Shown here: piece by piece, positions 43,448 to 53,008 of the stretch | Layout of the letters: every line of letters starts with the position of its first letter | Position numbering within the stretch: the stretch's first letter is position 1 | NCBI GenBank assembly: GCA_963791885.1 | Contig: CAWBUL010000006.1 | Location: 620,001-684,000, forward strand | DNA length: 64,000 nucleotides | Source of the DNA: CAVSUZ01 sp963791885 | GTDB lineage: Bacteria; Pseudomonadota; Alphaproteobacteria; Acetobacterales; Acetobacteraceae | Direction of reading: 5' to 3' | Made by a program: the position numbers and the translations under genes | The notes under the pieces: model-generated | What the model saw: the letters and a program-made list of their open reading frames with translations, nothing else | Databases searched by the model: none | Told to the model about the DNA's origin: nothing

Positions 43448-45217
43448 TTGGTCGCCTTATCGAACAGCCGTCGGTTCCGCCGGCATCGGCTCCCGTCCGG
43501 CTTCGCCGCGGTCGGCTCGCTTCGGCTCAATCCGGTACGCGCAGTCGCTGTTGCCGCCGTATCAGTGCTGCTCGTCATGCTTGTTCTGCGCCCCCTTGGT
43601 TACATCGTTTACAACAGCCTGCATGACGACGTGTCGGGGTCATGGACGCTGGGGAATTATGGACGAATCGCGTTTTCGGCAACACTGCTAAGGCCGATAT
43701 TGAATTCGCTGGTCCTCGCCACCGCGGTCGGCGTCATCTCTGTGGGTTTCGGCGTGCCGTCGGCCTGGCTCGTCGCCCGCACCAACATGCCGGGCCGCGG
43801 GCTGGTTAGCGCGCTCACGATGTCGGCCTTTGTGACGCCCAGCTTTATCGGCGCGCTGGGCTGGATTCTGATAGCTGCACCGAATTCAGGCTGGCTGAAC
43901 GTACTCTGGCGCCGAATGAGCGGCATGGAATGGCCTGTTCTCGACATCTATTCGATGGGTGGCGCGATTTTTGTGGGCGGTATCTATGCAGTGCCGTTCG
44001 CCTTCACCATCGTCGGCAGTACATTGGACGAAATGGCCGTCGAGCTGGAGGACGCGGCGACCACCTTGTCCTCGGGTGTGCTGCGGACCATGCTCCTGAT
44101 CACCCTTCCGATGGCTGCGCCGGCGATCTGCGCAAGCTTTATTCTGTCCTTCATACAGGGCGTGACGCTCTTTGGTGTTCCGGCCTTTCTCCTGATCCCC
44201 GCACGCATCTCCGTGGTAACGACCAAGCTGGCCGAGTTCTATGAGGCATTTCCCCCACAGATCTTTCTGGCCGCCGCTTACTGCATGCCGCTGTTGGGGC
44301 TGACCGCGCTTCTGTTCTACTTTCAGCGAAGGCTGCTGGGCCGCAGACGGTTCACCACGATCTCGGGTAAGGCGCGCGGCAGCCGCCGCATCGATATCGG
44401 TCGATGGCGGTGGCCGGCTTTCGGTTTCTCTTTGTTCATACCGCTCGTTGCCGTCATTCTTCCATACGCGACGCTGTTTCTTATTTCGATATGTAAGGCG
44501 TGGGGCATTGGGCTCCGGCCCGACAACCTCACGCTTCATTGGTATGCCTACGCTCTGTTCCAGAATTCCGGGTCGCGCACAGCAATCGCCAATTCACTCC
44601 TGTATGCAAGTGGTACGGCAACCATCTGCATTATTGTCGGTGCCCTTATAGGCTACATCGTCAACCGGCAACTTGTGCGAGGCGCCGCTTTGCTCGGCGT
44701 ATTGGCGTCGATCCCGATCGTGATCCCAGGCATCGTCCTCTCCGTCGGCTTTTTCGCGGCCTATACCCGACCCCCGCTCCGGCTATATGGGACGGCAGCT
44801 ATCCTCATCGCGGCGTTCAGCGCGACGTTTCTGCCGATCGCCTATGCGCAGGCGAGCGCGCTTCTGAAGGGCATCAGCCACGACCTGGAGAGGGCCGCTC
44901 GCGCCGTCGGGGCTGGCGAGGCGCGGACCTTCGCATCTATCACGTTGCCTTTGATGCGCGCTGGGCTGTTGTCCGGGTGGCTGCTCGTGTTCATTCCCGT
45001 AACGCGCGAGCTCTCGGTGGCGATATTCCTCGTCACCCCCAGCACCAATGTAATGAGTACGCTCATTTACAATTTTCAGGATGGCGGCAATTATGAAGCG
45101 GTTTGCGCGTTGAGCGTGCTTCTGCTGCTCGTTACCTTCGCTGTTGTCGGGGTCATGCGCTACATCTCGGCACGGCTCGGTGTGGCGCGGTCATCTGTGC
45201 AGGGGCCGGCAACTTGA
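43448..45217 (+). CDS. ABC transporter permease, fused two-domain (FbpB/ThiP-like)
   Basis: The 589-residue inner-membrane protein carries two permease domains of about six helices each. EAA loops lie in each half (LEDAATTLSSGVLRTMLLIT and LERAARAVGAGEARTFASIT). The TTG start at 43448 is chosen because GGAGG lies six bases upstream. The fused form allows it to work with one ATPase gene product as a homodimer. The stop overlaps the start of the ATPase gene. Confidence 0.9.
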   Translation: MVALSNSRRFRRHRLPSGFAAVGSLRLNPVRAVAVAAVSVLLVMLVLRPLGYIVYNSLHDDVSGSWTLGNYGRIAFSATLLRPILNSLVLATAVGVISVGFGVPSAWLVARTNMPGRGLVSALTMSAFVTPSFIGALGWILIAAPNSGWLNVLWRRMSGMEWPVLDIYSMGGAIFVGGIYAVPFAFTIVGSTLDEMAVELEDAATTLSSGVLRTMLLITLPMAAPAICASFILSFIQGVTLFGVPAFLLIPARISVVTTKLAEFYEAFPPQIFLAAAYCMPLLGLTALLFYFQRRLLGRRRFTTISGKARGSRRIDIGRWRWPAFGFSLFIPLVAVILPYATLFLISICKAWGIGLRPDNLTLHWYAYALFQNSGSRTAIANSLLYASGTATICIIVGALIGYIVNRQLVRGAALLGVLASIPIVIPGIVLSVGFFAAYTRPPLRLYGTAAILIAAFSATFLPIAYAQASALLKGISHDLERAARAVGAGEARTFASITLPLMRAGLLSGWLLVFIPVTRELSVAIFLVTPSTNVMSTLIYNFQDGGNYEAVCALSVLLLLVTFAVVGVMRYISARLGVARSSVQGPAT

Positions 45218-46284
45218 CCGATCTGCGCATCGTCGATCTTCGAATGAGTTACGGCGCTGTGCAGATCTTTGACGGCGTCAATCTAGTCGTGCCGGATGGG
45301 GCACTGCTGGCGCTTTTGGGGCCGTCGGGCTGCGGCAAATCCACCATGCTTCAACTCCTCGCGGGATTTCAGCGCCCAACCGGCGGTGAGATCTGGGCCG
45401 GCAACCAGTGTCTGTCGAGCCGAAGCATTATGGTGCCGACGGAGCAGCGCGGCATATCAATGGTCTTCCAGAACTACGCCGTGTGGCCCCACATGACAGT
45501 GGCGGAAAATGTTGCATTCGGTCTCAAGATCCAGCGTCTGACCCCATCCGAGCGAAGCCGGAAGCTCACCGGCGCGCTGAAAATGGTGCGCCTGGAGACC
45601 TTGCGTGACCGCTATCCCGCGGAGCTATCCGGGGGGCAGCAGCAACGGGTGGCCCTGGCGCGGGCGCTCGCGGTTGAGCCGAAAATTCTCGCCCTCGATG
45701 AACCGCTGTCGAACCTCGATGCCCATTTGCGCGAGGAAATGCGCTTCGAAATTCGCCGTGTTCACGATCTTCTCGGCATCACGACCGTCTATGTGACACA
45801 TGACCAGTCGGAAGCGCTGGTGACGGCGGACCGCATCGCCGTCATGCATGCCGGGTCGGTTGTGCAGGTCGGAGCGCCGGAGGATTTATTTGAGCGGCCG
45901 GCCAATAGCTTCGTCGCCGGTTTCATCGGCAGTAATAATGTCTTAGCCGCCCGGTTGGAAGAACGAGGCCGAGTGCGGATCGGGCTCCATTCGGTAGCTG
46001 GTATCGACAGCAGCGGCGCTGGACCGGGCGACGCCGTCGCGTTCTGCATCAGGCCGTCTCAGGTGTGGGTCGACCAGGAGCCCACGGGCGCATTCAACGC
46101 ACTGCGGGGCACGATTGTCCGCTCGTCGTATTTGGGCGAGAGCCGCGACCTGCTTATCAACGCCGACGATTTTGCTCCGCTCCGCGCTTCGGTAGCAGCT
46201 TCGCGACCGTTTTCCGTCGGCCAGCAGGTCACGGTGTACCTGCGGGCCGAGAGCTGCTTGATCGTGAATTCTTTGGATACATGA
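45214..46284 (+). CDS. ABC transporter ATP-binding protein (FbpC/PotA-like)
   Basis: The 356-residue ATPase starts at a TTG overlapping the permease stop (TTGA); an ATG at 45244 is the alternative. It has Walker A GPSGCGKST, Q-loop VFQNYAVWPHMTV, signature LSGGQQQRVALARAL, Walker B ILALDEPLSNLD and H-loop YVTHDQ. A C-terminal TOBE domain (SVAGIDSSGAGPGDAVAF and later strands) is present. It completes the importer with the two preceding genes. Confidence 0.92.
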   Translation: MTDLRIVDLRMSYGAVQIFDGVNLVVPDGALLALLGPSGCGKSTMLQLLAGFQRPTGGEIWAGNQCLSSRSIMVPTEQRGISMVFQNYAVWPHMTVAENVAFGLKIQRLTPSERSRKLTGALKMVRLETLRDRYPAELSGGQQQRVALARALAVEPKILALDEPLSNLDAHLREEMRFEIRRVHDLLGITTVYVTHDQSEALVTADRIAVMHAGSVVQVGAPEDLFERPANSFVAGFIGSNNVLAARLEERGRVRIGLHSVAGIDSSGAGPGDAVAFCIRPSQVWVDQEPTGAFNALRGTIVRSSYLGESRDLLINADDFAPLRASVAASRPFSVGQQVTVYLRAESCLIVNSLDT

Positions 46285-46294
46285 TGAGGGAACC

Positions 46295-47563
46295 ATGATG
46301 CAGCAAAGTTCAGAGAATCCATGCGCCCCTGCTCCTTTGAGTGGAGTCCGTGTGCTGGAGATCGGCAGTTATCTGGCGGGCCCTTTCTGCGGGACGCAAC
46401 TGGCCGACCTGGGTGCCGAGGTCATTAAGATCGAGGATCCTAGAACAGGGGACCACATGCGCGATTACGGCCCTTTTATCAATGGGGAAAGTTCGTCTTT
46501 TATGCGAACAAACAGAAACAAGAAGTCACTGGCTGTCGATCTAAAAACTGATGCCGGTAAGAAACTGCTGCTGGACCTGGTTCCCGGCGCCGACATCCTG
46601 GTCGAGAATATGAGGCCGGGTGCGATGAAGCGCCTTGGACTCGACTACGAATGCCTTCGCAAAATCAACTCACGGCTTATCTATGTCGCGGCATCCGGCT
46701 GGGGACAGGACGGCGCGCTCGCCGAACTCGCGGGCCTCGACATTATGGCGCAGGCTCGGTCGGGCATCATGAGCGTAACCGGCGAGCCGGACGGCGAACC
46801 GGCGAAGGCTGGCGTTCCGCTTTGCGACATAACCTGCGCCATCTATGCGGCCCTCGGAGCCGTCGCCGCGCTGCGTGCACGCGACCTCACCGGCGAAGGT
46901 CAGATGGTCGACGTGTCGCTGTTTGAAACCGGCGTTTCCTTCGCGCAATGGGAGGCCGGTCGCTATTTCGCCAGCGGCGAGCTGCCCAAACGAAGCGGCT
47001 CCGCGCACAACTCCAGCGCGCCGTATCAAGCGTTCGGCAGCGCCGATGGCTGGTTCACCCTCGGTGCTCCCAACGTGCGCACCTGGCAATCGCTATGCCG
47101 TGTGCTTGGGCGGGATGATCTGTTGAGCGATCAGCGGTTCAGAGATGAAAACGCCCGGTTCACTAACCGAGCCGCCCTCGCAGGCGAGATTGAGCGGACG
47201 ACACGCACCCGGGTCACGGCGGAGTGGATCAGCGAATTGCAGAACGCGGGCGTGCCATGCTCACCCATTCACGATTACAGTCAGGTTTTCGATGACCCGG
47301 CTTTGAAGGACCGCCAGTTCTTCTGGGACGCGCCGCACGCGACCGCGGGAACTATTCGGCAACTCGCTTCACCCATTCGGATGTCTCGCACCCCAGCGCT
47401 TCGTGGCCGCGCCGGTCCGCTTTTGGGCGAGCATACCGAGGAGATCGTCCTGGGGTTGGGCCGGTCCGAGGCGGAGCTCGCGCAACTTGCCGGACTCGGC
47501 GTGGTAAGGATTGCAGAGGTGCCGCGAGAAGCCGGCAAGGCACTCGAAAGCGCCGAGCGATGA
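46295..47563 (+). CDS. CaiB/BaiF family CoA-transferase (family III)
   Basis: The 422-residue enzyme has the interlocked-fold start LSGVRVLEIGSYLAGPFCGT followed by QLADLGAEVIKIE. It has RNKKSLAVDLKTDAG, the catalytic aspartate in AGLDIMAQARSGIM and CDITCAIYAALGAVAAL. Family III enzymes move CoA between carboxylic acids, as with carnitine or oxalate. It follows the importer by ten bases and overlaps the hydratase gene by ATGA, so import, CoA activation and hydration appear to be made together. Confidence 0.92.
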   Translation: MMQQSSENPCAPAPLSGVRVLEIGSYLAGPFCGTQLADLGAEVIKIEDPRTGDHMRDYGPFINGESSSFMRTNRNKKSLAVDLKTDAGKKLLLDLVPGADILVENMRPGAMKRLGLDYECLRKINSRLIYVAASGWGQDGALAELAGLDIMAQARSGIMSVTGEPDGEPAKAGVPLCDITCAIYAALGAVAALRARDLTGEGQMVDVSLFETGVSFAQWEAGRYFASGELPKRSGSAHNSSAPYQAFGSADGWFTLGAPNVRTWQSLCRVLGRDDLLSDQRFRDENARFTNRAALAGEIERTTRTRVTAEWISELQNAGVPCSPIHDYSQVFDDPALKDRQFFWDAPHATAGTIRQLASPIRMSRTPALRGRAGPLLGEHTEEIVLGLGRSEAELAQLAGLGVVRIAEVPREAGKALESAER

Positions 47564-48357
47564 ACGCGACAGGGTCGGATGAGATTTTGCGGGAACGCCG
47601 CGGACCGGTTGAATGGGTTATCTTCAATCGGCCGCGGCGACTGAACGCGATGACGCACGCCATGGAAGACGCGCTGATCCAAATCTGCCATGACATGAAT
47701 GAGGACAAGAACATTCGCGCCCTCGTCTTCACGGGAGCCCCAGGAAGCAAGCCGGCCTTTATGGCGGGACAGGACATGTCCGACCTCAAGGAGGTCGCGT
47801 CGGCGGATGCCGCAGTTGCGATGGAGCAGCGTGGCGAGGAAGTCTGCATCGCCGTCGAAAATGTCAGGGTACCGACGATCGCCGCCATTTCTGGCGCCTG
47901 CGTCGGCGCCGGTGCTTTGCTGGCGGCTTCATGCGACGTGCGGATTGCCGATCCATCTCTGCGCTTTGGCTTTCCCATCGCCCGCACGGTTGGAAACTGT
48001 CTGACCGTCAAGAACCTGGCGCGGCTTTCGATGATTATGGGGGCAGCCGCAACCAAAGAGCTGATGTTCACCGCGCGGCTTCTCGGCGCAGAGAAATTTA
48101 AGGCCACTGGCGCCCTCCGCGAAATCGTCACCGATGCCACTGCGCTGCTGGCGCGAGCTCAGCAGATCGGTGAAGATTTTGTCGAGCTTGCCCCTCTGAC
48201 ATTGTGGGGAACGAAGGAGGCATTGCGTCGCATGCGAGACGCCTTGCTGGCGTCGGTAGTCGATACGGATATTCTCAACTGCTGCTATCTTTCGAGCGAC
48301 TATCAAGAAGGCACCAGCTGCTTTCCTCGAAAAGCGCAGACCGCGTTGGAGGGGTGA
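47560..48357 (+). CDS. Enoyl-CoA hydratase/isomerase family protein
   Basis: The 265-residue crotonase-fold protein has VEWVIFNRPRRLNAMTHAME, FMAGQDMSDLKEV and ISGACVGAGALLAASCDVRI forming the CoA and oxyanion sites, and RFGFPIARTVGNCLTVKNL where hydratases usually hold a glutamate. That position is not clearly acidic, so an isomerase or other crotonase chemistry is possible. It is the last gene of the importer-CoA operon, followed by a weak terminator hairpin. The second hydratase at 40301-41107 is only distantly similar. Confidence 0.88.
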   Translation: MNATGSDEILRERRGPVEWVIFNRPRRLNAMTHAMEDALIQICHDMNEDKNIRALVFTGAPGSKPAFMAGQDMSDLKEVASADAAVAMEQRGEEVCIAVENVRVPTIAAISGACVGAGALLAASCDVRIADPSLRFGFPIARTVGNCLTVKNLARLSMIMGAAATKELMFTARLLGAEKFKATGALREIVTDATALLARAQQIGEDFVELAPLTLWGTKEALRRMRDALLASVVDTDILNCCYLSSDYQEGTSCFPRKAQTALEG

Positions 48358-48379
48358 ATAGGGTCCCACTCACCCCTTT
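48351..48379 (+). terminator. Probable intrinsic terminator of the importer-CoA operon
   Basis: GGGGTGA and TCACCCC make a seven-base stem with a 12-base loop, followed by TTT. The stem contains the TGA stop of the hydratase gene. The T run is short, so termination may be partial. Confidence 0.5.
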
Positions 48380-48920
48380 GCGTGTGGCAAGCGCATGAAG
48401 ATTGCTACACTAATGCACCTGATCGGCTCTGCTGGTAATTTTGGCGGTTCTCCTCACCGATCGGCCGGTAAACAACGCCGAGGCCTCATCCGCTGCACCC
48501 AGTTCCTCAGCTCTTACCGTCAATTCCAGACGGGGATGGCTCTCGATCTGCGATCCAAGTCGAGCGCTCAGAGTCCCTGAGCGCTTCGAAACACGATCAA
48601 TTCATCGCCTGGGTGAGCCAAGGAGCCCTCTCGGCCAAACGTCAGATTCACCTCTGGTCTGCCGCTTCCGAGTCAGCAACGATTATTATGCGTCCCGGTG
48701 GGCCAAGCGCTTCGTACCGGATCAGCCGAAAATGCTCCGCGACGAGCAAGCATTTTTGCCAATTCCACGCGAACCGCGATGGCCGGATCTACGCCAGGGG
48801 TATCCGCCAACTTGTCTTCAACTGCTTCCATTGCGCTTCCATTAGGTTGTTCGGTACGACTTGGAAGCAGACGAGGCGCCTGGCTGCGCCCCTTAAGTCA
48901 ATGACTATCTTTAAGGAAGC
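48380..48920. other. Intergenic stretch without a supported gene
   Basis: A plus-strand frame of about 130 codons crosses this stretch but has no ribosome site and no recognisable motif. The stretch lies between the CoA operon and the tRNA-Gly fragment; on the interpretation given there it is the chromosomal side of an old integration junction. Confidence 0.35.
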
Positions 48921-48973
48921 TGGAGCGGGCGAAGGGATTCGAACCCTCGACCCCAACCTTGGCAAGATTGTGC
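48921..48973 (-). tRNA. 3' fragment of tRNA-Gly(GCC), probable attachment-site scar
   Basis: On the minus strand the sequence runs from GCACAATCTTGCCAAGG through the T-arm GGTTCGAATCC to CGCCCGCTCCA, including an encoded CCA. This is the anticodon (GCC) and 3' half of a glycine tRNA. One base differs from the expected anticodon stem, and the D-arm and 5' acceptor strand are absent. Integrases commonly insert in tRNA 3' ends and leave such a duplicate. By orientation, the inserted DNA would lie to the right, with the intact tRNA gene beyond the window. Confidence 0.8.
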
Positions 48974-49122
48974 GCACCTGAGAGCCGTTCGCCTGAAGCA
49001 GATGCGCGCCGTATCACTAAGCACGTCCCCGACAGCCTACCGGCTGGTCAGAGCATATTCTGGGATTCTGTTAGATTTGGTGCCATCCGGTTCGGCGAAT
49101 TTTCGGCCATCGACGCCGGCGC

Positions 49123-49938
49123 TCAAGCTGGCGCCAGGACAGCGAGAACAATCGCGGTTTTCCGCATATGCGGCGAACGCCGGGCCGCAGCGGGAACATG
49201 TTGCCGCATTCGAGACCGGCACCGGAGAAAGTTTCGCAGTTCGTCATAGCCGCGGCAGTAACGCGTCGCCGGTTCCGTGCTCTTTAGTCCAAGCATCGGT
49301 CGACATCGGCCGTTGATGCCGCGATGGTCCTGCTCAAGTCTGTTGTTGAGGTAGCGACTTATCCGGTGCCGCAAATGTTTACCAAGCTCGGTACGGATGG
49401 CTCCGGGGTAGGCATCATGGCCGTCGGTGGTGATCCGATCCAGCGTGACATTGGTGACAGTCTTCGCAGATCGGAAGAATGCATCCGCGGCAGCAAGGTC
49501 ACGATGCCCGCTCAGCAGGACGTCCACCAAAGCGCCATCGCGATCAATCGCGCGATAGAGATATCGCCACTGGCCACGCACTCGGATGTACGTCTCGTCA
49601 ATGTACCAGCGGCCCACCTGCCTCTGCGTCGCCGACGCAGGTTCTCCGCCAGTGCCGGTGTTAACTTGCTCTCCCAATCGCGTACAGCTTCGTAGCTGAA
49701 GACGAACCCGCGGGTCAGGAACATCTTGGCCAGATCCCGCAGGCTCAGCTTGTAGCGCAGGCCGCCAGAGCACCACGAGTGCGATGACATCGCTTGGATA
49801 CTGCGCACGGTTGAGTACACCGACGCTGCGTTCATTGAATTGCTTGCTGCAATTGCCGCACCGGAACCGGCGATAGCCTTGCGTTGTCCGCTCAGCCCGT
49901 TCTCTGATAGCCGTAAATCCGCATGCTGGGCACCGCAT
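49123..49938 (-). pseudogene. IS6-type transposase with zinc-ribbon N-terminus, two frameshifts
   Basis: The frame starts MRCPACGFTAIRER and FRCGNCSKQFNERS, a four-cysteine zinc ribbon, then PSDVIALVVLWR. From about 49770 to 49630 the matching sequence is in another frame (LRYKLSLRDLAKMFLTRGFV, YEAVRDWESKLTPALAENLR). It then returns to the first frame with GRWYIDETYIRVRGQWRYLY, TTDGHDAYPGAIRTELG and NNRLEQDHRGINGRC, holding the DDE residues. The two indels compensate, so a full-length but scrambled protein is still open. The scrambled part is the helix-turn-helix, so activity is unlikely. Element ends were not identified. Confidence 0.8.
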
Positions 49939-50011
49939 CCCGCTTCAATCCCCCACAAGAACTCAGCCTGCCCGGTCCACTGAATGGCGCAAGGGCTGAC
50001 AGAACCGCGCC

Positions 50012-50870
50012 ATGGAGCTACCGCACCTCAGGTATTTCGTCGCCGTCGCCGACGCAGGGAGCATGACGGTTGCGGCGGAGCGTCGCTTCCACACGGCTCA
50101 GCCTTCGCTGAGCCGTCAGATCCAGGATCTGGAAGCCGAGGTCGGCGCTACGCTGTTGAAACGCAGCCCGCATGGCATTGAGCTGACCGCAGCCGGCCAC
50201 GCCTTTCTCGATCATGCGCGGCTTGCTTTGGCGCAGGCGGAAGCGGCCGGAGAGGCGGCCCGACGGGTCGCTCGCCCCGAGCGAACGCTCTCTCTGGCTT
50301 TCTGTCCGGCGAGGATGTGGAATGGCTTCCCGAAGCAATGTGCGTGCTCCGCAACGCGCTGCCGCATATCGAGGTCAAGATTATCAGCGGGCACTCGCCC
50401 GATATAGCTGACGCGGTCTCAAATCGAAAAGTCGACGTAGCCTTCGTCAGGCCCGAGCGCCCAGCTCCCGACCTCGAACACAAGCTGCTGCGGCAGGAAA
50501 CGCTGTCGATTGTGCCGCCGAGTTCGCGAAAATCGACCGCGCGGTTCGGATCAAAGGCAGCATCACGAATGTGGCGCAGGCCTGCGGATGCTCGAAGCGT
50601 GGTGCGCGCCGTTCGCGTGTTCTGGAGTTTCATCAGCCGACCGGGCTTACCGCACCGCGAGATCGGCGGAGACGCCAATATCGAAGGCGCTGTTCTCGGC
50701 GCCGCGTTTGCCGTTGATTTTTTATGCGTCGTTCCGATGCGGTGATCTGCCCGCTGCGCGGGACGACAGAGGCGGCGCAGGGATCCCCCCGCGTTCTGGT
50801 GGAACATCGGGTTTCCACGTAATCTGCCAATCCGATCCACGCTGCGCACCTACGGCGCTCCGCGATCGGA
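50012..50870 (+). pseudogene. LysR family regulator, multiply frameshifted
   Basis: The start is normal: MELPHLRYFVAVADAGSMTV and QPSLSRQIQDLEAEVGATLL, the winged helix. Near 50330 the sequence shifts frame to MCVLRNALPHIEVKIISGHS, VSNRKVDVAFVRPERPAPDL and KLLRQETLSIVP. A further shift near 50520 scatters the rest, and no clean C-terminal domain remains. It lies just upstream of the amidohydrolase gene on the same strand and may once have regulated it. Confidence 0.8.
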
Positions 50871-50904
50871 TTGGCTAATGGCCTGATTGCTTCAGCAGGT
50901 GGCA

Positions 50905-51905
50905 ATGAAGATCATCAACTCGCATTTCCACTGGTGGCCTCGGTCGTTCTTCGACGCGCTGTGCCACCGTACCGATTACCCGCGGGCAGCGCCCACTCCG
51001 GATGGCGGTTTCAACTATTGGCGACGCGAGGGCAGCACCGGGCTGCTGAATCTGGAGCCGAGTGGTTCGATCTGGACCACGAGCTGTCGCACATGGACGG
51101 GCTTGGGCACGAAGTCGGCGTGGTGTGCTCGATCGGGCCACTGTCGCTGCATTTCTCTGACATTCCGGCGGAAGAAGGTCGCGACGCCGCACTGTGCTGG
51201 AACGAGGAAGTGGCACGTGCGCAAGCGCGCTATCCGGGCCGCGTGTGGGCAAGCGCGGCAGTGCCGTTGACAGACACGGGGGTGGCGCTGGACGTGCTGG
51301 ACCACGCGGTACGGAAGCTCGGACTGATGGGCGTCAATCTGCCCGGCAGCATCGGAGACGATCCACGGATCGACGCACCGAGGCTGGAGCCGTTCTATGC
51401 GCGTGTGGCCGAGCTTAACGTGCCGATCTTCCTGCACCCGACCGATGCGGTGTTTCATGACATCATGGACGGCTATGAAGGGGCGCTGCATCTGAGCCTC
51501 GGCCGTGTGGTGGAAGTCAGCGTCGCCGCGATGCGCCTGGTGTTCTCCGGCCTGATGGATCGTTATCCGGGGCTCAAGGTCGTCCTTTCGCATACGGGTG
51601 GGGCCCTGCCGTATCAGTCCGGACGGATGGACAAGAATGGCGGGCGGGCACGCTTGCCGAAGCCCCCCAGCACGTATTTGCGGCGGATGTTCACCGATAC
51701 GGTCAGCCCGCACGCGATGGGGATGAAATACGCCATCGATTATTATGGCATCGACCACGTGATGTACGGCACGGATTATCCCTGCTGGGATCCAGCGACG
51801 GCGTTGCGGCTGATCGATGAGATCGGGCTCTCCGAGAGCGAGCGGGAGAAGCTGTTCTACAGCAATGCGCAGCGAATTCTGGGGCTTTCGATCACCAACC
51901 GCTGA
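50905..51905 (+). pseudogene. Amidohydrolase 2 family (ACMSD-like) hydrolase/decarboxylase, one frameshift
   Basis: The ATG at 50905 opens MKIINSHFHWWPRSFFDALC with the metal-binding HxH. At about 51052 a one-base indel moves the continuation to the next frame: AEWFDLDHELSHMDGLGHEV, GVNLPGSIGDDPRIDAPRLE, FLHPTDAVFHD with a metal histidine, VVLSHTGGALP and HVMYGTDYPCWDP with the closing aspartate. Apart from the indel it is complete, about 333 residues. Family members decarboxylate or hydrolyse small aromatic or imide acids with zinc. It converges on the M24 gene, whose stop it overlaps by 14 bp, and belongs in theme with the HyuA/HyuB cluster. Confidence 0.8.
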
Positions 51906-52997
51906 CGGGCGAACAGGCGCGAGGCGGGAGAGGCGAGGCACCCTCCGGACCGATCTCCACCAAGCAGGAGGCGAGCACCCCGCATGCGTTAGGACGCGCA
52001 GCGACAGCAGAGCACCGGATGACAGCACATCTGTGCTGTCGGGATGGATGATCGGAGCTTGCGTCAGTTCCATCCCAATGCCGCCGCCGAGCCCGCAGCT
52101 GAGCGCCTGATCGCGGACTTCGTCCGGGAGCGCTGCGAGACCGGCGCTGGCGACCTCTCGAGCGGGAGCGCCGGGCCGCGCGGCACCCAGCATGGCGGTC
52201 AGCGCAGAGGCAGCCTGCGGCGATGAACCGACGACCTGGTCGGCCCAGCATCCCTGGTATCGGGCAGCGATCCACAGCGAGAACGGGACATGCCGCGCAT
52301 CCGAGGGCGCTTCGTAGGGCCTTAATCCGATGCCGGTAAGATTGGCCAGGATCCGCACATCCCAGGCGCCGGCAAGACGCGCCGTTCGTTCGGCCTCGAC
52401 GACCGCGCCGGCGTTCGACGCGCCATTGGCGAAGGCCAATTCGGCGGCGCAGGCCGCGTCTGCTGCCATGGCGAGCGCGATGGCAACAGCGGTGCGTTCG
52501 CGCGGGCGCGGCGTGGCACGAAGGTTTTGCAACAGGGCGGATGCGTCCTCGATCTGGTAGGGCGACAGCGCCTTGTGCAGGTCCTGGAATTGGCGGAGCG
52601 GGAGAACGGACAGGCCTGCCGTGCCGATGCGGCCCAACGGGATGCCGTGCGCTTCCAGCACCGAGCGGACGGCGTTGCCCAGGAGCATGCCGCGATAACT
52701 GAGATCCTGAATCCACGTCAGTTCGCGCAGGAAGAAGCTCTCTCGACTGCCACTGTTGGTGAAGATCGCAGGTTCGCCTTCCGCCGGCAGGACGAAGACG
52801 CCGTCAACGTTGCCGGCGGTCAGCCAGAGGAGATCGGCGTCCTGATACATGTTGCCGGCGACGACCATGGCGCGGAGGCCGCATTCATGCATGCCGGTGC
52901 GGACAAGGCGAACGCGCTCTTCATATTCATCGAACGGCATCAGCGCGTGATCCCAGAAGGTCAGACCACGCTTGATGGACGGTTCCATGGACAGCAT
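51892..52997 (-). pseudogene. M24 family (creatinase/prolidase-like) protein lacking metal ligands, frameshift near the end
   Basis: The ATG at 52997 has AAGGAAG six bases upstream. An N-terminal creatinase-type domain (FDEYEERVRLVRTGMHECGL, LLWLTAGNVDGVFVLPAEGE) precedes the pita-bread domain. There the metal ligands are mostly replaced: FSLWIAARYQGCWADQVVG lacks the first aspartate, and SCGLGGGIGMELTQAPII has glycine in place of histidine. Near 51970 one base is missing in LTHAG; the end then reads GVLASCLVEIGPEGASPLPP in the next frame, with the stop at 51892. Only the last 25 residues are affected. It is the downstream partner of the second M24 gene. Confidence 0.7.
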
Positions 52998-53008
52998 AGG
53001 TCGCTTCC

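Noticed and set aside
42383..46284. Iron(III) importer
   Set aside because: The importer resembles FbpABC in layout, but no iron-binding tyrosine pair is apparent, and the operon continues with CoA-transferase and hydratase genes, which do not fit iron uptake.
51015..51891. Extension of the M24 minus-strand frame through the amidohydrolase gene
   Set aside because: The long open frame arises because one missing base lets the M24 gene read on antisense to the amidohydrolase. The family match ends near 51970, and the true C-terminus is in the next frame.
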